DNA from: Saccharofermentans sp.
GTDB lineage: Bacteria; Bacillota; Clostridia; Saccharofermentanales; Saccharofermentanaceae
Length of the DNA: 64,000 nucleotides
Assembly: GCA_024682215.1 (NCBI GenBank)
Contig: JAIKZM010000196.1
Location: forward strand, 22,096 to 86,095
Direction: 5' to 3'
Part shown: positions 54,223 through 63,334 of the stretch, piece after piece
Position numbering within the stretch: position 1 is the first letter of the stretch
Layout: each line of letters starts with the position of its first letter
The notes under the pieces: generated by a model
Told to the model about the DNA's origin: nothing
Database searches by the model: none
What the model saw: the letters and a program-made list of their open reading frames with translations, nothing else
Position numbers and translations under genes: made by a program

Positions 54223-54768
54223 ATGAAAAATTCTAACAGGCATTACAATCATTTTTTCAAGCATGCTGCAGCCGTTCTGTGTGTTGCGGCAATGATGCTG
54301 ATGCCTGCATGCAGCATATTTGACGACGAGGACATCACGGGTGAGCCGAGCGAGTCTGTTACGGGTTTTGCGCCTCCGGCTACCGAAGAGAGCAGTACGG
54401 AATCTTCACTTCCGGAGGATGATACCGGATTTGATCGTATCAGCAAGGCATATGTTTACAGCGCATGGTATGATGTCGAAAAGGACAATCCGGTTGATTA
54501 CACTTCGATCGATTCAAACGATGCTTATGCTTTGAAGTGCGTATTCTATTTCAGTGAGCCGGTAACGGGGAGTTTCCGCGTCATACTGAAAAAAGACGGA
54601 AAGCAGGTAGCGGTAAAGGATATCAGGATAAAGGAAAAAGTCGTTTGCGAATGCGACTTTTCGGCAGGTCTTGAGGGAATAGGAACTTTTGAGACGGGGA
54701 TATATAATGTTGCTCTTGAAACAGAAGGCATGAGCGTAGCCGTCTCAGGCGATATGAGGATAAACTGA
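54223..54768 (+). CDS. Small lipoprotein of unknown function
   Basis: 181 residues from ATG 54223. The signal peptide ends in lipobox LMPAC (Cys at about 30). A Ser/Thr/Glu-rich linker of about 45 residues precedes a beta-rich domain (about residues 80-180) without a familiar motif. The beta domain's strand pattern (ISKAYVYSAWYDVEKDN ... FSAGLEGIGTFETGIYNVAL) resembles the C-terminal half of the lipoprotein at 52488 in general style only. An upstream open frame to 54013 is spurious. It overlaps the next gene by 1 base. Confidence 0.8.
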   Translation: MKNSNRHYNHFFKHAAAVLCVAAMMLMPACSIFDDEDITGEPSESVTGFAPPATEESSTESSLPEDDTGFDRISKAYVYSAWYDVEKDNPVDYTSIDSNDAYALKCVFYFSEPVTGSFRVILKKDGKQVAVKDIRIKEKVVCECDFSAGLEGIGTFETGIYNVALETEGMSVAVSGDMRIN

Positions 54769-55667
54769 TGTTTGTAGCAGACAAGTGGAAGGATTATGAG
54801 ATCCTTTATGCCGGAAAAGGCGAGAAATATGAGCGCTGGGGCAACGTAAAGCTCCTGCGTCCGGATCCGCAGGCTGTATGGCCTGTCGTTGAAGGCGGCA
54901 AAGTCACGGATATGGATAAGGTATCTTCTCCTGACGCACGTTACAGCAGGAGCAGTTCAGGGGGCGGCTCGTGGACAAGACTCTCGCAGATGCCCTCATC
55001 CTGGAAGATCTCTTATGATTCTCTCGGGAAAAACCTGACTTTCATAATTGAACCTACCAGTTTCAAGCACACCGGACTTTTCCCGGAACAGGCTGTTAAC
55101 TGGGATTTTTGCGGAAATCTTATCGAAGGTGCTGCCGCAAAAGGGAAGAAGGAGATAAGGGTACTCAACCTGTTTGCCTACACGGGCGCCGCAACGCTTG
55201 CCTGTGCCGCTCACGGCGCAACGGAGGTCGTTCATGTTGATGCTTCAAAGGGCATGATCGCCCGCGCAAAAGAGAACGTTTCGGCAAGCGGACTTACTGA
55301 CAGCTATATCCGTTTCATAGCAGATGACTGCCAGAAGTTCGTCGAACGCGAGATCAGGCGCGGCAGGAAATATGAGGGTATCATCATGGATCCTCCTTCA
55401 TACGGCAGAGGCCCTTCCGGAGAACTCTGGAAACTTGAGGATTCTTTCTATGACCTCGTGAATCTCACATCAGGTCTTTTGTCGGATGATCCGCTTTTCT
55501 TTATAGCAAGCTCTTATGCGACCGAGATCACGGCCGAAGCGTCAGGCCAGATCCTTTCTCTCGGAATAAAAGGCGGAAAGGTCTCTGCGGGTGAGATAGG
55601 TCTTCCCGTAAGCAAGATGGGCATCAATCTGCCCTGCGGTTCGGTAGCCAGATGGACTCCGCAGTAA
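54768..55667 (+). CDS. SAM-dependent methyltransferase (RlmI-like)
   Basis: 299 residues. An N-terminal beta region of about 110 residues is followed by a Rossmann methyltransferase: motif I LNLFAYTGAATLAC, VDASKGMIARAKEN, then the catalytic-loop motif IIMDPPSYGRGP. The KFVEREIRRGRKYEGI stretch is typical of the RlmI/RlmK-like cytosine- or guanine-specific rRNA methyltransferases. Target base not determinable. It overlaps the upstream and downstream genes by 1 and 16 bases. Confidence 0.85.
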   Translation: MFVADKWKDYEILYAGKGEKYERWGNVKLLRPDPQAVWPVVEGGKVTDMDKVSSPDARYSRSSSGGGSWTRLSQMPSSWKISYDSLGKNLTFIIEPTSFKHTGLFPEQAVNWDFCGNLIEGAAAKGKKEIRVLNLFAYTGAATLACAAHGATEVVHVDASKGMIARAKENVSASGLTDSYIRFIADDCQKFVEREIRRGRKYEGIIMDPPSYGRGPSGELWKLEDSFYDLVNLTSGLLSDDPLFFIASSYATEITAEASGQILSLGIKGGKVSAGEIGLPVSKMGINLPCGSVARWTPQ

Positions 55668-56341
55668 CCGTTTTCGATGGAATAAAGATACTTTACGAAG
55701 ACAATCATTTGATCGTCTGTATCAAGCCTGCCGGTGTGCTGTCGCAGAGTGACGGGTCGAAAAGTCCTGATATGCTGACGATCCTCAAAAGATACATCAA
55801 GGAAAAGTATGAAAAACCCGGAGAAGTGTATCTGGGACTTGTTCACAGGCTCGACAGGCCGGTTTCCGGAGTCATGGTCTTTGCAAGGACTTCCAAGGCG
55901 GCATCGAGACTTTCAGAGCAGATACGCAGCAGAAAAGTGGAAAAGCTCTACAGATGCGTTGTAAACGGTACTCTTGAGGGTTCCGGAAGGCTTGAGAATT
56001 ATATTTCCAAGGATGAGGACAGGAATATCGTAACTGTCAGTGACATCGAAAAGCCGGGATTTAAGGCATCTTACCTTGATTACAGGGCGATCGCTTCAAA
56101 AGACGGCATGACATTGGCCGAAGTTAAGCTGGGAACGGGCAGATCGCATCAGATCAGGGCACAGATGGCTCACAGCGGGCATCCTCTTGTAGGCGATCAG
56201 AAATACGGTCAGAAGGACAATCGCTGCAAAGATATTTCGCTCGAATCTTTCAAACTGTCGTTTGAACATCCCGTAAAGCGCGAATTTGTTACATTTGAGG
56301 CTCCGATACCCGAAGGATTCCCCTGGAACTTGTTTGCTTGA
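55652..56341 (+). CDS. RluA-family pseudouridine synthase
   Basis: 229 residues, without an S4 domain. The catalytic Asp is in LVHRLDRPVSGVMVFA; KLYRCVVNG and GRSHQIRAQMAHSG follow. The start lies 16 bases inside the methyltransferase gene and there is no clear ribosome site, so coupling is likely. Target RNA unknown; this is the third pseudouridine synthase in the window. The ileS promoter lies over its stop codon. Confidence 0.92.
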   Translation: MDSAVTVFDGIKILYEDNHLIVCIKPAGVLSQSDGSKSPDMLTILKRYIKEKYEKPGEVYLGLVHRLDRPVSGVMVFARTSKAASRLSEQIRSRKVEKLYRCVVNGTLEGSGRLENYISKDEDRNIVTVSDIEKPGFKASYLDYRAIASKDGMTLAEVKLGTGRSHQIRAQMAHSGHPLVGDQKYGQKDNRCKDISLESFKLSFEHPVKREFVTFEAPIPEGFPWNLFA

Positions 56342-56366
56342 TTTACTGAACCTGAAACCATATAAT
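56338..56366 (+). promoter_or_regulatory. Promoter of ileS
   Basis: TTGATT (56338-56343), a 17-base spacer and a perfect TATAAT (56361-56366). AAAGGTG precedes ATG 56406. The leader is about 33 bases, too short for a T-box. Confidence 0.6.
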
Positions 56367-56405
56367 TATAACTTGCTAAATTATATATAAAGGTGACTCA
56401 GGTTT

Positions 56406-59400
56406 ATGTACAAAAAAGTCTCAAAAGACCTCAATTTCGTTGACAGAGAAAAGCAGGTTCTTGATTTCTGGAAGAAGAACGACATCTACAAGAAGAGCAT
56501 CGCTCCCAAAGCGGACGGCGCTCCGACTTTTACCCTTTATGACGGTCCGCCGACAGCTAACGGCAAGCCTCATATCGGTCATATCAAGACCAGAGTCATT
56601 AAAGACGTAATTCCGAGATATCACGCAATGAAGGGCGAGGGCATCGTCTTCAAGGCAGGCTGGGATACACACGGCCTTCCCGTAGAGCTTGAGGTCGAGA
56701 AGGCATTGGGCATCAACGGCAAGCCCCAGATCGAAGGCTACGGCGTTGAGCCTTTCATCAAGAAGTGCAAGGAATCCGTCTGGACATACAAGGATCAGTG
56801 GGAGCACATGAGCGACCGCGTCGGCTTCTGGGCTGACATGGAGAATCCTTATGTCACATACGACAACAACTACATCGAGTCCGAGTGGTGGGCTCTCAAG
56901 CAGATGTGGGACAAGGGCCTTATCTACAAGGGCCACAAGATCGTTCCTTACTGCCCGAGATGCGGTACTGCTCTTTCTTCACACGAAGTTGCACAGGGAT
57001 ATAAGACGGTCAAGGAGAGATCCGCTGTCGTAAGGTTCAAGTGCGTTGATGAGGATGCATACTTCCTCGCATGGACGACCACACCGTGGACACTTCCTTC
57101 AAACGTAGCGCTCTGCCTTAATCCTGACGCTGAATACTCAAAAGTCAAAGCTTGTGACGGCTTTACATATTACATGGCTACGGCACTTCTCGATACGGTT
57201 CTCGGCAGTCTTGCAAAGGACGGCGAGAAGGCATACGAGATCCTCGAGTCTTACAAGGGTACCGACCTCAAGGGCAGATCCTATGTCGCTCTTTACGAAG
57301 GTGCCGCAAAGGAAGCTGCAAACCAGAAGAAAAAGGCTCACTACACAGTATGTGATGACTATGTAACGATGGAAGACGGTACCGGTATCGTTCACATCGC
57401 TCCCGCATTCGGTGAAGACGACGCAAGAGTCGGAAGAGACAATGACCTTCCGATGGTACAGTTCGTTGATACAAGGGGTAATCTCACAGAGGAGACTCCT
57501 TTCGCAGGAAAGTTCGTAAAGGATGCAGATCCTGAAGTCCTCAAGGACCTCGATGCAAGAAAGCTTCTTTTCTCTGCTCCCAAGTTCGAGCATGAATATC
57601 CTTTCTGCTGGAGATGCGACACACCTCTGATCTACTTCGCAAGAAGCACATGGTTCATCGCAATGAGCAAGAAGAGAGACGAGCTCCTCAAATCCAACGC
57701 AATGGTCAATTGGATGCCTGAGACCATCAGGGACGGCCGTATGGGCGACTTCCTCAGAAACGTTATCGACTGGGGTATCTCCCGTGAGCGTTACTGGGGC
57801 ACACCGCTTCCGGTATGGGAGTGCGAGTGCGGCCACAGACACTGCATCGGTTCCATCGAGGAACTCAAGTCCATGAGCGATGACTGCCCGGACAACATCG
57901 AGCTTCATAAGCCTTATGTTGATAATGTGCACATCAAGTGCCCCGAGTGCGGAGGCAGGATGAAGAGGGTAACTGAGGTTATCGACTGCTGGTTCGACTC
58001 AGGCTCAATGCCTTTCGCCCAGTATCACTATCCTTTCGAGAACAAGGAATTCTTCGAGTCTCACTATCCCTGCAATTTCATCTCTGAGGGCATCGACCAG
58101 ACGAGAGGATGGTTCTATTCGCTCATCGCCATCTCTACGGTTCTTTTCGGAAGAGCACCTTTCGAGAACTGCATAGTTATGGGTATCGTCCAGGATAAGG
58201 ACGGCATCAAGATGAGTAAGCACTTGGGCAACGTTGTCGATCCTTGGGACGTATTGGATTCCCAGGGCGCAGATGCCGCAAGATGGTATTTCTATACCGC
58301 AAACCAGCCCTGGTTGCCTTCGAGATTCTCCAAGGAAGCAGTAAACGACGGCATCAAGAAGTTCATTGGAACATTATGGAATACATATGCTTTCTATGTA
58401 ATGTATGCGGATATCGACAATTTCGATCCCACAAAGCATACGCTTGCAAAGGATACGCTCGGCGCCATGGACAGATGGGTGCTCTCACGTCTCAATACGC
58501 TCATCAAGACCGTAGATGAGAAGATGGACGCATATGACATCTCACAGTCGGCAAGACTTATCCAGGATTTCACCGAGGAACTCTCCAACTGGTACGTAAG
58601 ACGCTGCCGTGACAGATACTGGGGCGCTGAAGAGACACAGGACAAGGTCAATGCTTACATGACCCTTTACACTGTGCTCGACAACCTCACAAGGCTTTGT
58701 GCACCGTTTGTTCCGTTCATGACGGAAGAGATCTATCAGAACATCGTTCGTTCCGTAGATGCAAACGCACCTGAGTCTGTACACCTTGCAAAGTATCCTG
58801 TTGCTGATGAGAGCCTCATCGATACAAAACTCGAAGAGGAGATGGAGCTTGTCCAGCAGATCGTAACACTTGGACACAGCTGCCGTGAGTCAGCTTCCAT
58901 CAAGAACCGTCAGCCTCTCTCCGAGATCTACGTTGTCTCCGAGATCGGACTTGACGATGAATATAAGCCGATCGTTCTTGATGAGCTCAACATCCGCAAA
59001 ATGGAAGTATTGAGCGATGCTTCAACTCTTGTTGATTACACATTCAAGCCTCAGCTTAGAACATGCGGAAAGAAGTTCGGCAAGAACCTTAATGCCGCAC
59101 GCGAAGTCATCGCAAATCTCCCGGGCAAGGAGACATACAATGCGCTCAAGGCCGGTTCCGTAAAGATCACAGTCGAGGGTGAGGAGTATGAGATGACAGA
59201 AGAGGACTTCCTCATCGAGACTACACAGCCCGAAGGTTTCTCAACGCAGACATCCGGCAATCTCACGGTTTCCATCTCAACTGTCCTTACTGAAGAACTC
59301 ATCGAGGACGGCCTCGTAAGAGAGATGATCTCCAAGATCCAGACACAGCGTAAGGAAACGGGACTCGAGGTTACAGACCGCATCGTTCTCAAGTACACAG

Positions 59401-59552
59401 GCAACGACAAACTCGCTGCTGTCATTGAGAAGAAGAAGGAGTTCCTTGCTTCCGAGGTGCTTGCTACGGACATCGTTTACGGTGAAGGTGAGAACGCCAA
59501 GGAGTGGAATGTTAACGGCGAGAAGATCACATTCTCGGTCGCTAAGGCATGA
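56406..59552 (+). CDS. ileS: Isoleucyl-tRNA synthetase
   Basis: 1048 residues, the longer (type 2, eukaryote-like) form often seen in Clostridia. HIGH is in PPTANGKPHIGHIKT, KMSKS appears as KMSKHLGN, the editing domain shows AWTTTPWTLPSNVAL, and a C-terminal part of about 250 residues lacks the zinc finger of the bacterial type 1 enzyme. Type 2 enzymes are generally less sensitive to mupirocin. Strong codon bias suggests high expression. Confidence 0.97.
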   Translation: MYKKVSKDLNFVDREKQVLDFWKKNDIYKKSIAPKADGAPTFTLYDGPPTANGKPHIGHIKTRVIKDVIPRYHAMKGEGIVFKAGWDTHGLPVELEVEKALGINGKPQIEGYGVEPFIKKCKESVWTYKDQWEHMSDRVGFWADMENPYVTYDNNYIESEWWALKQMWDKGLIYKGHKIVPYCPRCGTALSSHEVAQGYKTVKERSAVVRFKCVDEDAYFLAWTTTPWTLPSNVALCLNPDAEYSKVKACDGFTYYMATALLDTVLGSLAKDGEKAYEILESYKGTDLKGRSYVALYEGAAKEAANQKKKAHYTVCDDYVTMEDGTGIVHIAPAFGEDDARVGRDNDLPMVQFVDTRGNLTEETPFAGKFVKDADPEVLKDLDARKLLFSAPKFEHEYPFCWRCDTPLIYFARSTWFIAMSKKRDELLKSNAMVNWMPETIRDGRMGDFLRNVIDWGISRERYWGTPLPVWECECGHRHCIGSIEELKSMSDDCPDNIELHKPYVDNVHIKCPECGGRMKRVTEVIDCWFDSGSMPFAQYHYPFENKEFFESHYPCNFISEGIDQTRGWFYSLIAISTVLFGRAPFENCIVMGIVQDKDGIKMSKHLGNVVDPWDVLDSQGADAARWYFYTANQPWLPSRFSKEAVNDGIKKFIGTLWNTYAFYVMYADIDNFDPTKHTLAKDTLGAMDRWVLSRLNTLIKTVDEKMDAYDISQSARLIQDFTEELSNWYVRRCRDRYWGAEETQDKVNAYMTLYTVLDNLTRLCAPFVPFMTEEIYQNIVRSVDANAPESVHLAKYPVADESLIDTKLEEEMELVQQIVTLGHSCRESASIKNRQPLSEIYVVSEIGLDDEYKPIVLDELNIRKMEVLSDASTLVDYTFKPQLRTCGKKFGKNLNAAREVIANLPGKETYNALKAGSVKITVEGEEYEMTEEDFLIETTQPEGFSTQTSGNLTVSISTVLTEELIEDGLVREMISKIQTQRKETGLEVTDRIVLKYTGNDKLAAVIEKKKEFLASEVLATDIVYGEGENAKEWNVNGEKITFSVAKA

Positions 59553-59563
59553 GGTAGAGATCG

Positions 59564-60301
59564 ATGCTGATAAGGCTGATCCAATCGGATATGAGCATCC
59601 AGGAGAAGATCCTTCTTGCTCTCATAATGATCTTCGCGCTGACCCTGTCATTCTCCATCCATGAATTCATGCATGCGTTCGTGGCAGACAGGCTCGGAGA
59701 TCCCACGCCCCGCAACATGGGACGACTGACGCTGAATCCTGTGGCTCATATGGATCCTGTCGGTACGGTATTGCTTCTCATTGCGGGATTCGGATGGGGC
59801 AAGCCTGTCATGTATAATCCGAACAGGCTTAACAAGTTCAGGAGTCCGAGGCTCATGAACATAATGGTCCATCTCGCAGGTGTTACGGGCAACTTCATTC
59901 TCGCGCTCCTTTCCGCTGTTGTTGCGACGGTTATCGTATGCCTCTCACACGGAAGGATCGCACAAGGCAGCATGGCAGCGGTCGCAGTCAGCACCGTTGT
60001 CCAGGCGTTGTCTTATACCGAAACGTTTTCTCTGATGCTTCTGGCATTTAACCTTCTCCCGGTTCCGCCGCTCGACGGATTCCATGTGCTTGAAGAACTC
60101 CTTCCGTACAGGATCAGGAGCAAGGAAGGATACCGTAAGTTCGAGATGTTCAGTCCTTATGCTATATGGATACTGTTCATCCTGAGCCGTTTTGGCAACA
60201 TAGACATAATCGGAATGCTCATAATGTATATTCAGCTTCCGTTTATGTATGCCATCAATGCGATATGCAATCTGATCAGCATGGGTTTCGGGCTGGGATA
60301 A
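59564..60301 (+). CDS. M50-family site-2 protease-like membrane protein
   Basis: 245 residues with about five membrane segments. The zinc motif HEFMH (HExxH) is near the start and the second metal site NLLPVPPLDGFHV later, as in the small YwhC-type M50 proteases. There is no PDZ domain. ATG 59564 follows ileS by 11 bases and scpA follows by 12 bases, a frequent arrangement in Firmicutes. Substrate unknown. Confidence 0.88.
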   Translation: MLIRLIQSDMSIQEKILLALIMIFALTLSFSIHEFMHAFVADRLGDPTPRNMGRLTLNPVAHMDPVGTVLLLIAGFGWGKPVMYNPNRLNKFRSPRLMNIMVHLAGVTGNFILALLSAVVATVIVCLSHGRIAQGSMAAVAVSTVVQALSYTETFSLMLLAFNLLPVPPLDGFHVLEELLPYRIRSKEGYRKFEMFSPYAIWILFILSRFGNIDIIGMLIMYIQLPFMYAINAICNLISMGFGLG

Positions 60302-60313
60302 AGGACAAGACTG

Positions 60314-61072
60314 ATGGCAGAGGCTTTGGTGAAACCCGAATTAAGACTTCAGCACTTCGAAGGTCCTCTGGACCTTCTTTGCCATCTTATCGAAAAGAAT
60401 GACATAGATATCTGTGACATTCCCATATCGGAGATCACTTCGCAGTATATGGATTACCTTGCCGCGATGAAAAAACTCGATATGGATATCGCTTCCGAAT
60501 TTCTTCTCATGGGTGCGACACTTGTTCACATCAAGTCGCGCATGATGCTACCCGGCAAAAAGAACGGCGCCTCAGATGACGGAGAAACTGACCCAAGGGA
60601 AGAACTTGTCATTTCACTCATGAGATACAAGAGATGCCGCGTTTTCGCGAACGAACTGCGTGAACGCCGCGCAAAATACGAGGGCGCGAGATTCAGGACC
60701 AGGGCTACGGCCAAGGAACTCGGTATAGATACAAAGAAGATATCCACGGATTTTTCAAAAGAAGAATTCGAGAATGCGATATCTGAAATCAACAGCAGAA
60801 ACGAGATGCGCTTTACGGATATCTCCCAGAAGATCAAGCACATCTTAAGGCGTGACAAGATCTCGGTAAGGCAGAGGATGAAGACACTCTGGCTTACGAT
60901 CACTAAGAAGGGGAAGCTTTTCTTCTCCGAACTGTTTGCAGGCAAAAAGCCTGAAAAGATGGATAAGATCGTAAGTTTCCTCGCCATACTGGAACTTGTC
61001 AGGAACAACGACATTACGGCTGTGCAGAAGGGCAGCTTTGAAGATATTCTTATCGAAGAGAAGAGAAAGTGA
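60314..61072 (+). CDS. scpA: Segregation and condensation protein A
   Basis: 252 residues. The N-terminal Smc-binding kleisin part reads FEGPLDLLCHLIEKNDIDICDIPI; the C-terminal winged helix (KMDKIVSFLAILELVRNN) is present. It links the heads of the Smc ring with ScpB. The stop overlaps the scpB start by 4 bases. Confidence 0.95.
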   Translation: MAEALVKPELRLQHFEGPLDLLCHLIEKNDIDICDIPISEITSQYMDYLAAMKKLDMDIASEFLLMGATLVHIKSRMMLPGKKNGASDDGETDPREELVISLMRYKRCRVFANELRERRAKYEGARFRTRATAKELGIDTKKISTDFSKEEFENAISEINSRNEMRFTDISQKIKHILRRDKISVRQRMKTLWLTITKKGKLFFSELFAGKKPEKMDKIVSFLAILELVRNNDITAVQKGSFEDILIEEKRK

Positions 61073-61749
61073 GTATGGATACAGAATTCAGAGTAACGGC
61101 ACAAGAACTTCCCGGCGCTATAGAATCGCTGCTTTTCGTTTCGGGAGACCCGATCTCCGTTGATAAGCTCTCGGAGCTCCTTAACGTAAAAAGGGCTGCC
61201 GTGGAAGAGGCACTTAACAGTCTCATGTCCAAGTATAAGAACAATCCATGGGGCGGCCTTGAGATCAGGAAGATCGAAGATTCCTATGCCATGATGACAA
61301 GGCCCGAACAGAAGAAATTCATTGAAAGACTTTATGCGCCCAAGGTCCAGGTGCCGCTTTCGCAGGCATCCTATGAGACGCTGGCCGTAATCGCGTATAA
61401 CCAGCCCTGTACAAGGGCACAGGTTGAGACCGTCAGAGGCGTTTCTTCGGATTCGATTATCTCAAGGCTCCTGGACCGCGGATGGATCGAGGAGGCAGGA
61501 TGCCTTGATGCACCCGGAAGACCTGCGCTCTTTGCTACTTCCAGGCAGTTCCTGACCGAGTTCGGCATCGAGTCCGTTGACGATCTCCCGCCGATGGAAC
61601 TCATGAGCTATCAGACGATCAGGGATATGGAAAACTCGCTTCGTGAGGCTGCTGGTGGAGAAGACAAGCAGATCACGATCGATTCGATAATGGGCGGAGC
61701 AAAGCCTGAAGAGGAAACAGAAGGGGAAAAAGACATTGGAGACGACTGA
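61069..61749 (+). CDS. scpB: Segregation and condensation protein B
   Basis: 226 residues. Two winged-helix domains: the first around IESLLFVSGDPISVDKLSELL, the second with SQASYETLAVIAYNQPCTRAQVE, followed by RGVSSDSIISRLLDRGWIEEAG and GRPALFATS. A short acidic end follows. It overlaps the RpiR gene by 14 bases. Confidence 0.95.
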   Translation: MSMDTEFRVTAQELPGAIESLLFVSGDPISVDKLSELLNVKRAAVEEALNSLMSKYKNNPWGGLEIRKIEDSYAMMTRPEQKKFIERLYAPKVQVPLSQASYETLAVIAYNQPCTRAQVETVRGVSSDSIISRLLDRGWIEEAGCLDAPGRPALFATSRQFLTEFGIESVDDLPPMELMSYQTIRDMENSLREAAGGEDKQITIDSIMGGAKPEEETEGEKDIGDD

Positions 61750-62629
61750 GACCATCGGTACCATTGAACGCAGTTATCAGGGGCTTTCAAAAGGCCATAA
61801 GGCGATAGCTGATTTTATTCTGAAAAGTTATGACAAGGCAGCATACATGACTGCCGCCAAACTCGGTGAAGAAGTAGGAGTTTCCGAATCCACCGTAGTC
61901 AGATTTACGACCGAGCTCGGATTTGAAGGCTATCCCCAGTTCCAGAAGGCGCTTCAGGAAGATCTCAAGACCAAACTTACATCTGTTCAGCGCCTTGATT
62001 ATACCGAGAAGTTTGCAGGCGACGCTGAAGCCGTGAAAGCGGTCATGAGTCAGGACATAACAAATCTCAAGGAAACGCTTGAGAACATTGATGATGAGGA
62101 GTTCGGCCGCGCGGTCAATGCAATTCTCAACGCCAGAAAGATATATATCATGGGCATCAGGGCATCACAGGCCTTATCGGAGTTCATGCATTTCTATATG
62201 ACGGTTCTTTTCGATGACGTTGTTCTCGTAAGAAGTACATGTACGAATGAGCTTTTCGAGCAGATCATGCCGATAGGTGAAGGCGATGTCATGATAGGTA
62301 TCTCTTATCCGCGATATTCCGCAAGAACGATCAATTCGATGGAATACGCCAAGAAGAAGGGAGCTACCACGATCGCCATTACCGACAAGGGAGGCACTCC
62401 GATGACCGAGCATGCCGACATAAGCCTCTTTTCCAAGTCTTCTATGGCATCTTTCGTCGATTCGCTGACAGCGTCACTTTCTCTTATCAATGCGCTCCTG
62501 GTTACTCTCGGAATGCACAGAAAGGACCATATCAAGGAATCACTGGCTTCTCTTGAGACTCTGTGGTCGCAGTACCGCGTCTATGAGACCGGACGTGACC
62601 GCAAGGATGACAGCGATTACATTCTATAA
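61736..62629 (+). CDS. RpiR-family regulator (HTH plus SIS domain)
   Basis: 297 residues. The N-terminal HTH_6 domain (AAKLGEEVGVSESTVVRFTTELGFEGYPQF) is followed by a SIS sugar-phosphate domain (KIYIMGIRASQALSEF, GISYPRYSARTI). TTG 61736 is the start, with AAGGGG 10 bases upstream, inside scpB. Family members sense phosphosugars; no sugar gene sits next to it, so the target is unknown. Confidence 0.9.
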   Translation: METTETIGTIERSYQGLSKGHKAIADFILKSYDKAAYMTAAKLGEEVGVSESTVVRFTTELGFEGYPQFQKALQEDLKTKLTSVQRLDYTEKFAGDAEAVKAVMSQDITNLKETLENIDDEEFGRAVNAILNARKIYIMGIRASQALSEFMHFYMTVLFDDVVLVRSTCTNELFEQIMPIGEGDVMIGISYPRYSARTINSMEYAKKKGATTIAITDKGGTPMTEHADISLFSKSSMASFVDSLTASLSLINALLVTLGMHRKDHIKESLASLETLWSQYRVYETGRDRKDDSDYIL

Positions 62630-62659
62630 GGATTATTAATACTAAGGAGATATTTATAT

Positions 62660-63334
62660 ATGAGCATTTATCAGATAGCGATCGACGGACCTTCCGGATC
62701 AGGCAAGAGCACTCTTGCCAAGGGCGTAGCAAAAGAACTCGGCATCATGTATCTGGATACGGGTGCCATGTACCGTACATGTGCCGTTGCTTCCATCAAG
62801 AGGGGAATCAATGCGAAAGATCCCGAAGCGGTTAAGAAGATGATGGACGAGGTTAAGATCGACGTTAAGTTCATTGACGGCGTTCAGCACATGATCCTTG
62901 ACGGAGAGGACGTTACTGGTGAACTCAGAACGCCCCAGACATCCATTGCCGCTTCAGACGTTTCAGCTCATCCCGTTGTAAGGACTGCCATGGTCTCACT
63001 TCAGAGGGAGATTGCCAAGAACCAGACATTCGTACTTGACGGAAGGGACATTGCATCCGTTGTCCTTCCTGACGCTAAGTACAAATTCTTCGTCGTATGC
63101 GCGCCTGAGGTAAGAGCAGAGAGAAGACTTGCAGAACTTGAAGCTGCAGGTGAACATTCACAGACGAAAGAGGAAGTCTTAAGAGACATCCTTTACCGTG
63201 ACGAACAGGATTCCAAGAGGGCAACGTCACCGCTCATCCAGGTTCCTGAAGCCATCGTCATCGATACCGGCAAGTACGACATCGAAGGAACCAAAGCTTT
63301 CCTGCTCAGCCATCTGGACGAAGAGGATAAATGA
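62660..63334 (+). CDS. cmk: Cytidylate kinase
   Basis: 224 residues. P-loop IDGPSGSGKSTLAKGVA, the CMP site DTGAMYRTCA, and the DGRDIASVVLPDAKYKF segment are all present. It phosphorylates CMP and dCMP. AAGGAGA precedes ATG 62660. ispH overlaps its stop by 4 bases, a usual clostridial order. Confidence 0.97.
   Translation: MSIYQIAIDGPSGSGKSTLAKGVAKELGIMYLDTGAMYRTCAVASIKRGINAKDPEAVKKMMDEVKIDVKFIDGVQHMILDGEDVTGELRTPQTSIAASDVSAHPVVRTAMVSLQREIAKNQTFVLDGRDIASVVLPDAKYKFFVVCAPEVRAERRLAELEAAGEHSQTKEEVLRDILYRDEQDSKRATSPLIQVPEAIVIDTGKYDIEGTKAFLLSHLDEEDK

Noticed and set aside
56342..56405. T-box leader for ileS (and for valS at 45695-45722)
   Set aside because: The gaps of 64 and 28 bases are too short and lack the T-box sequence and terminator.
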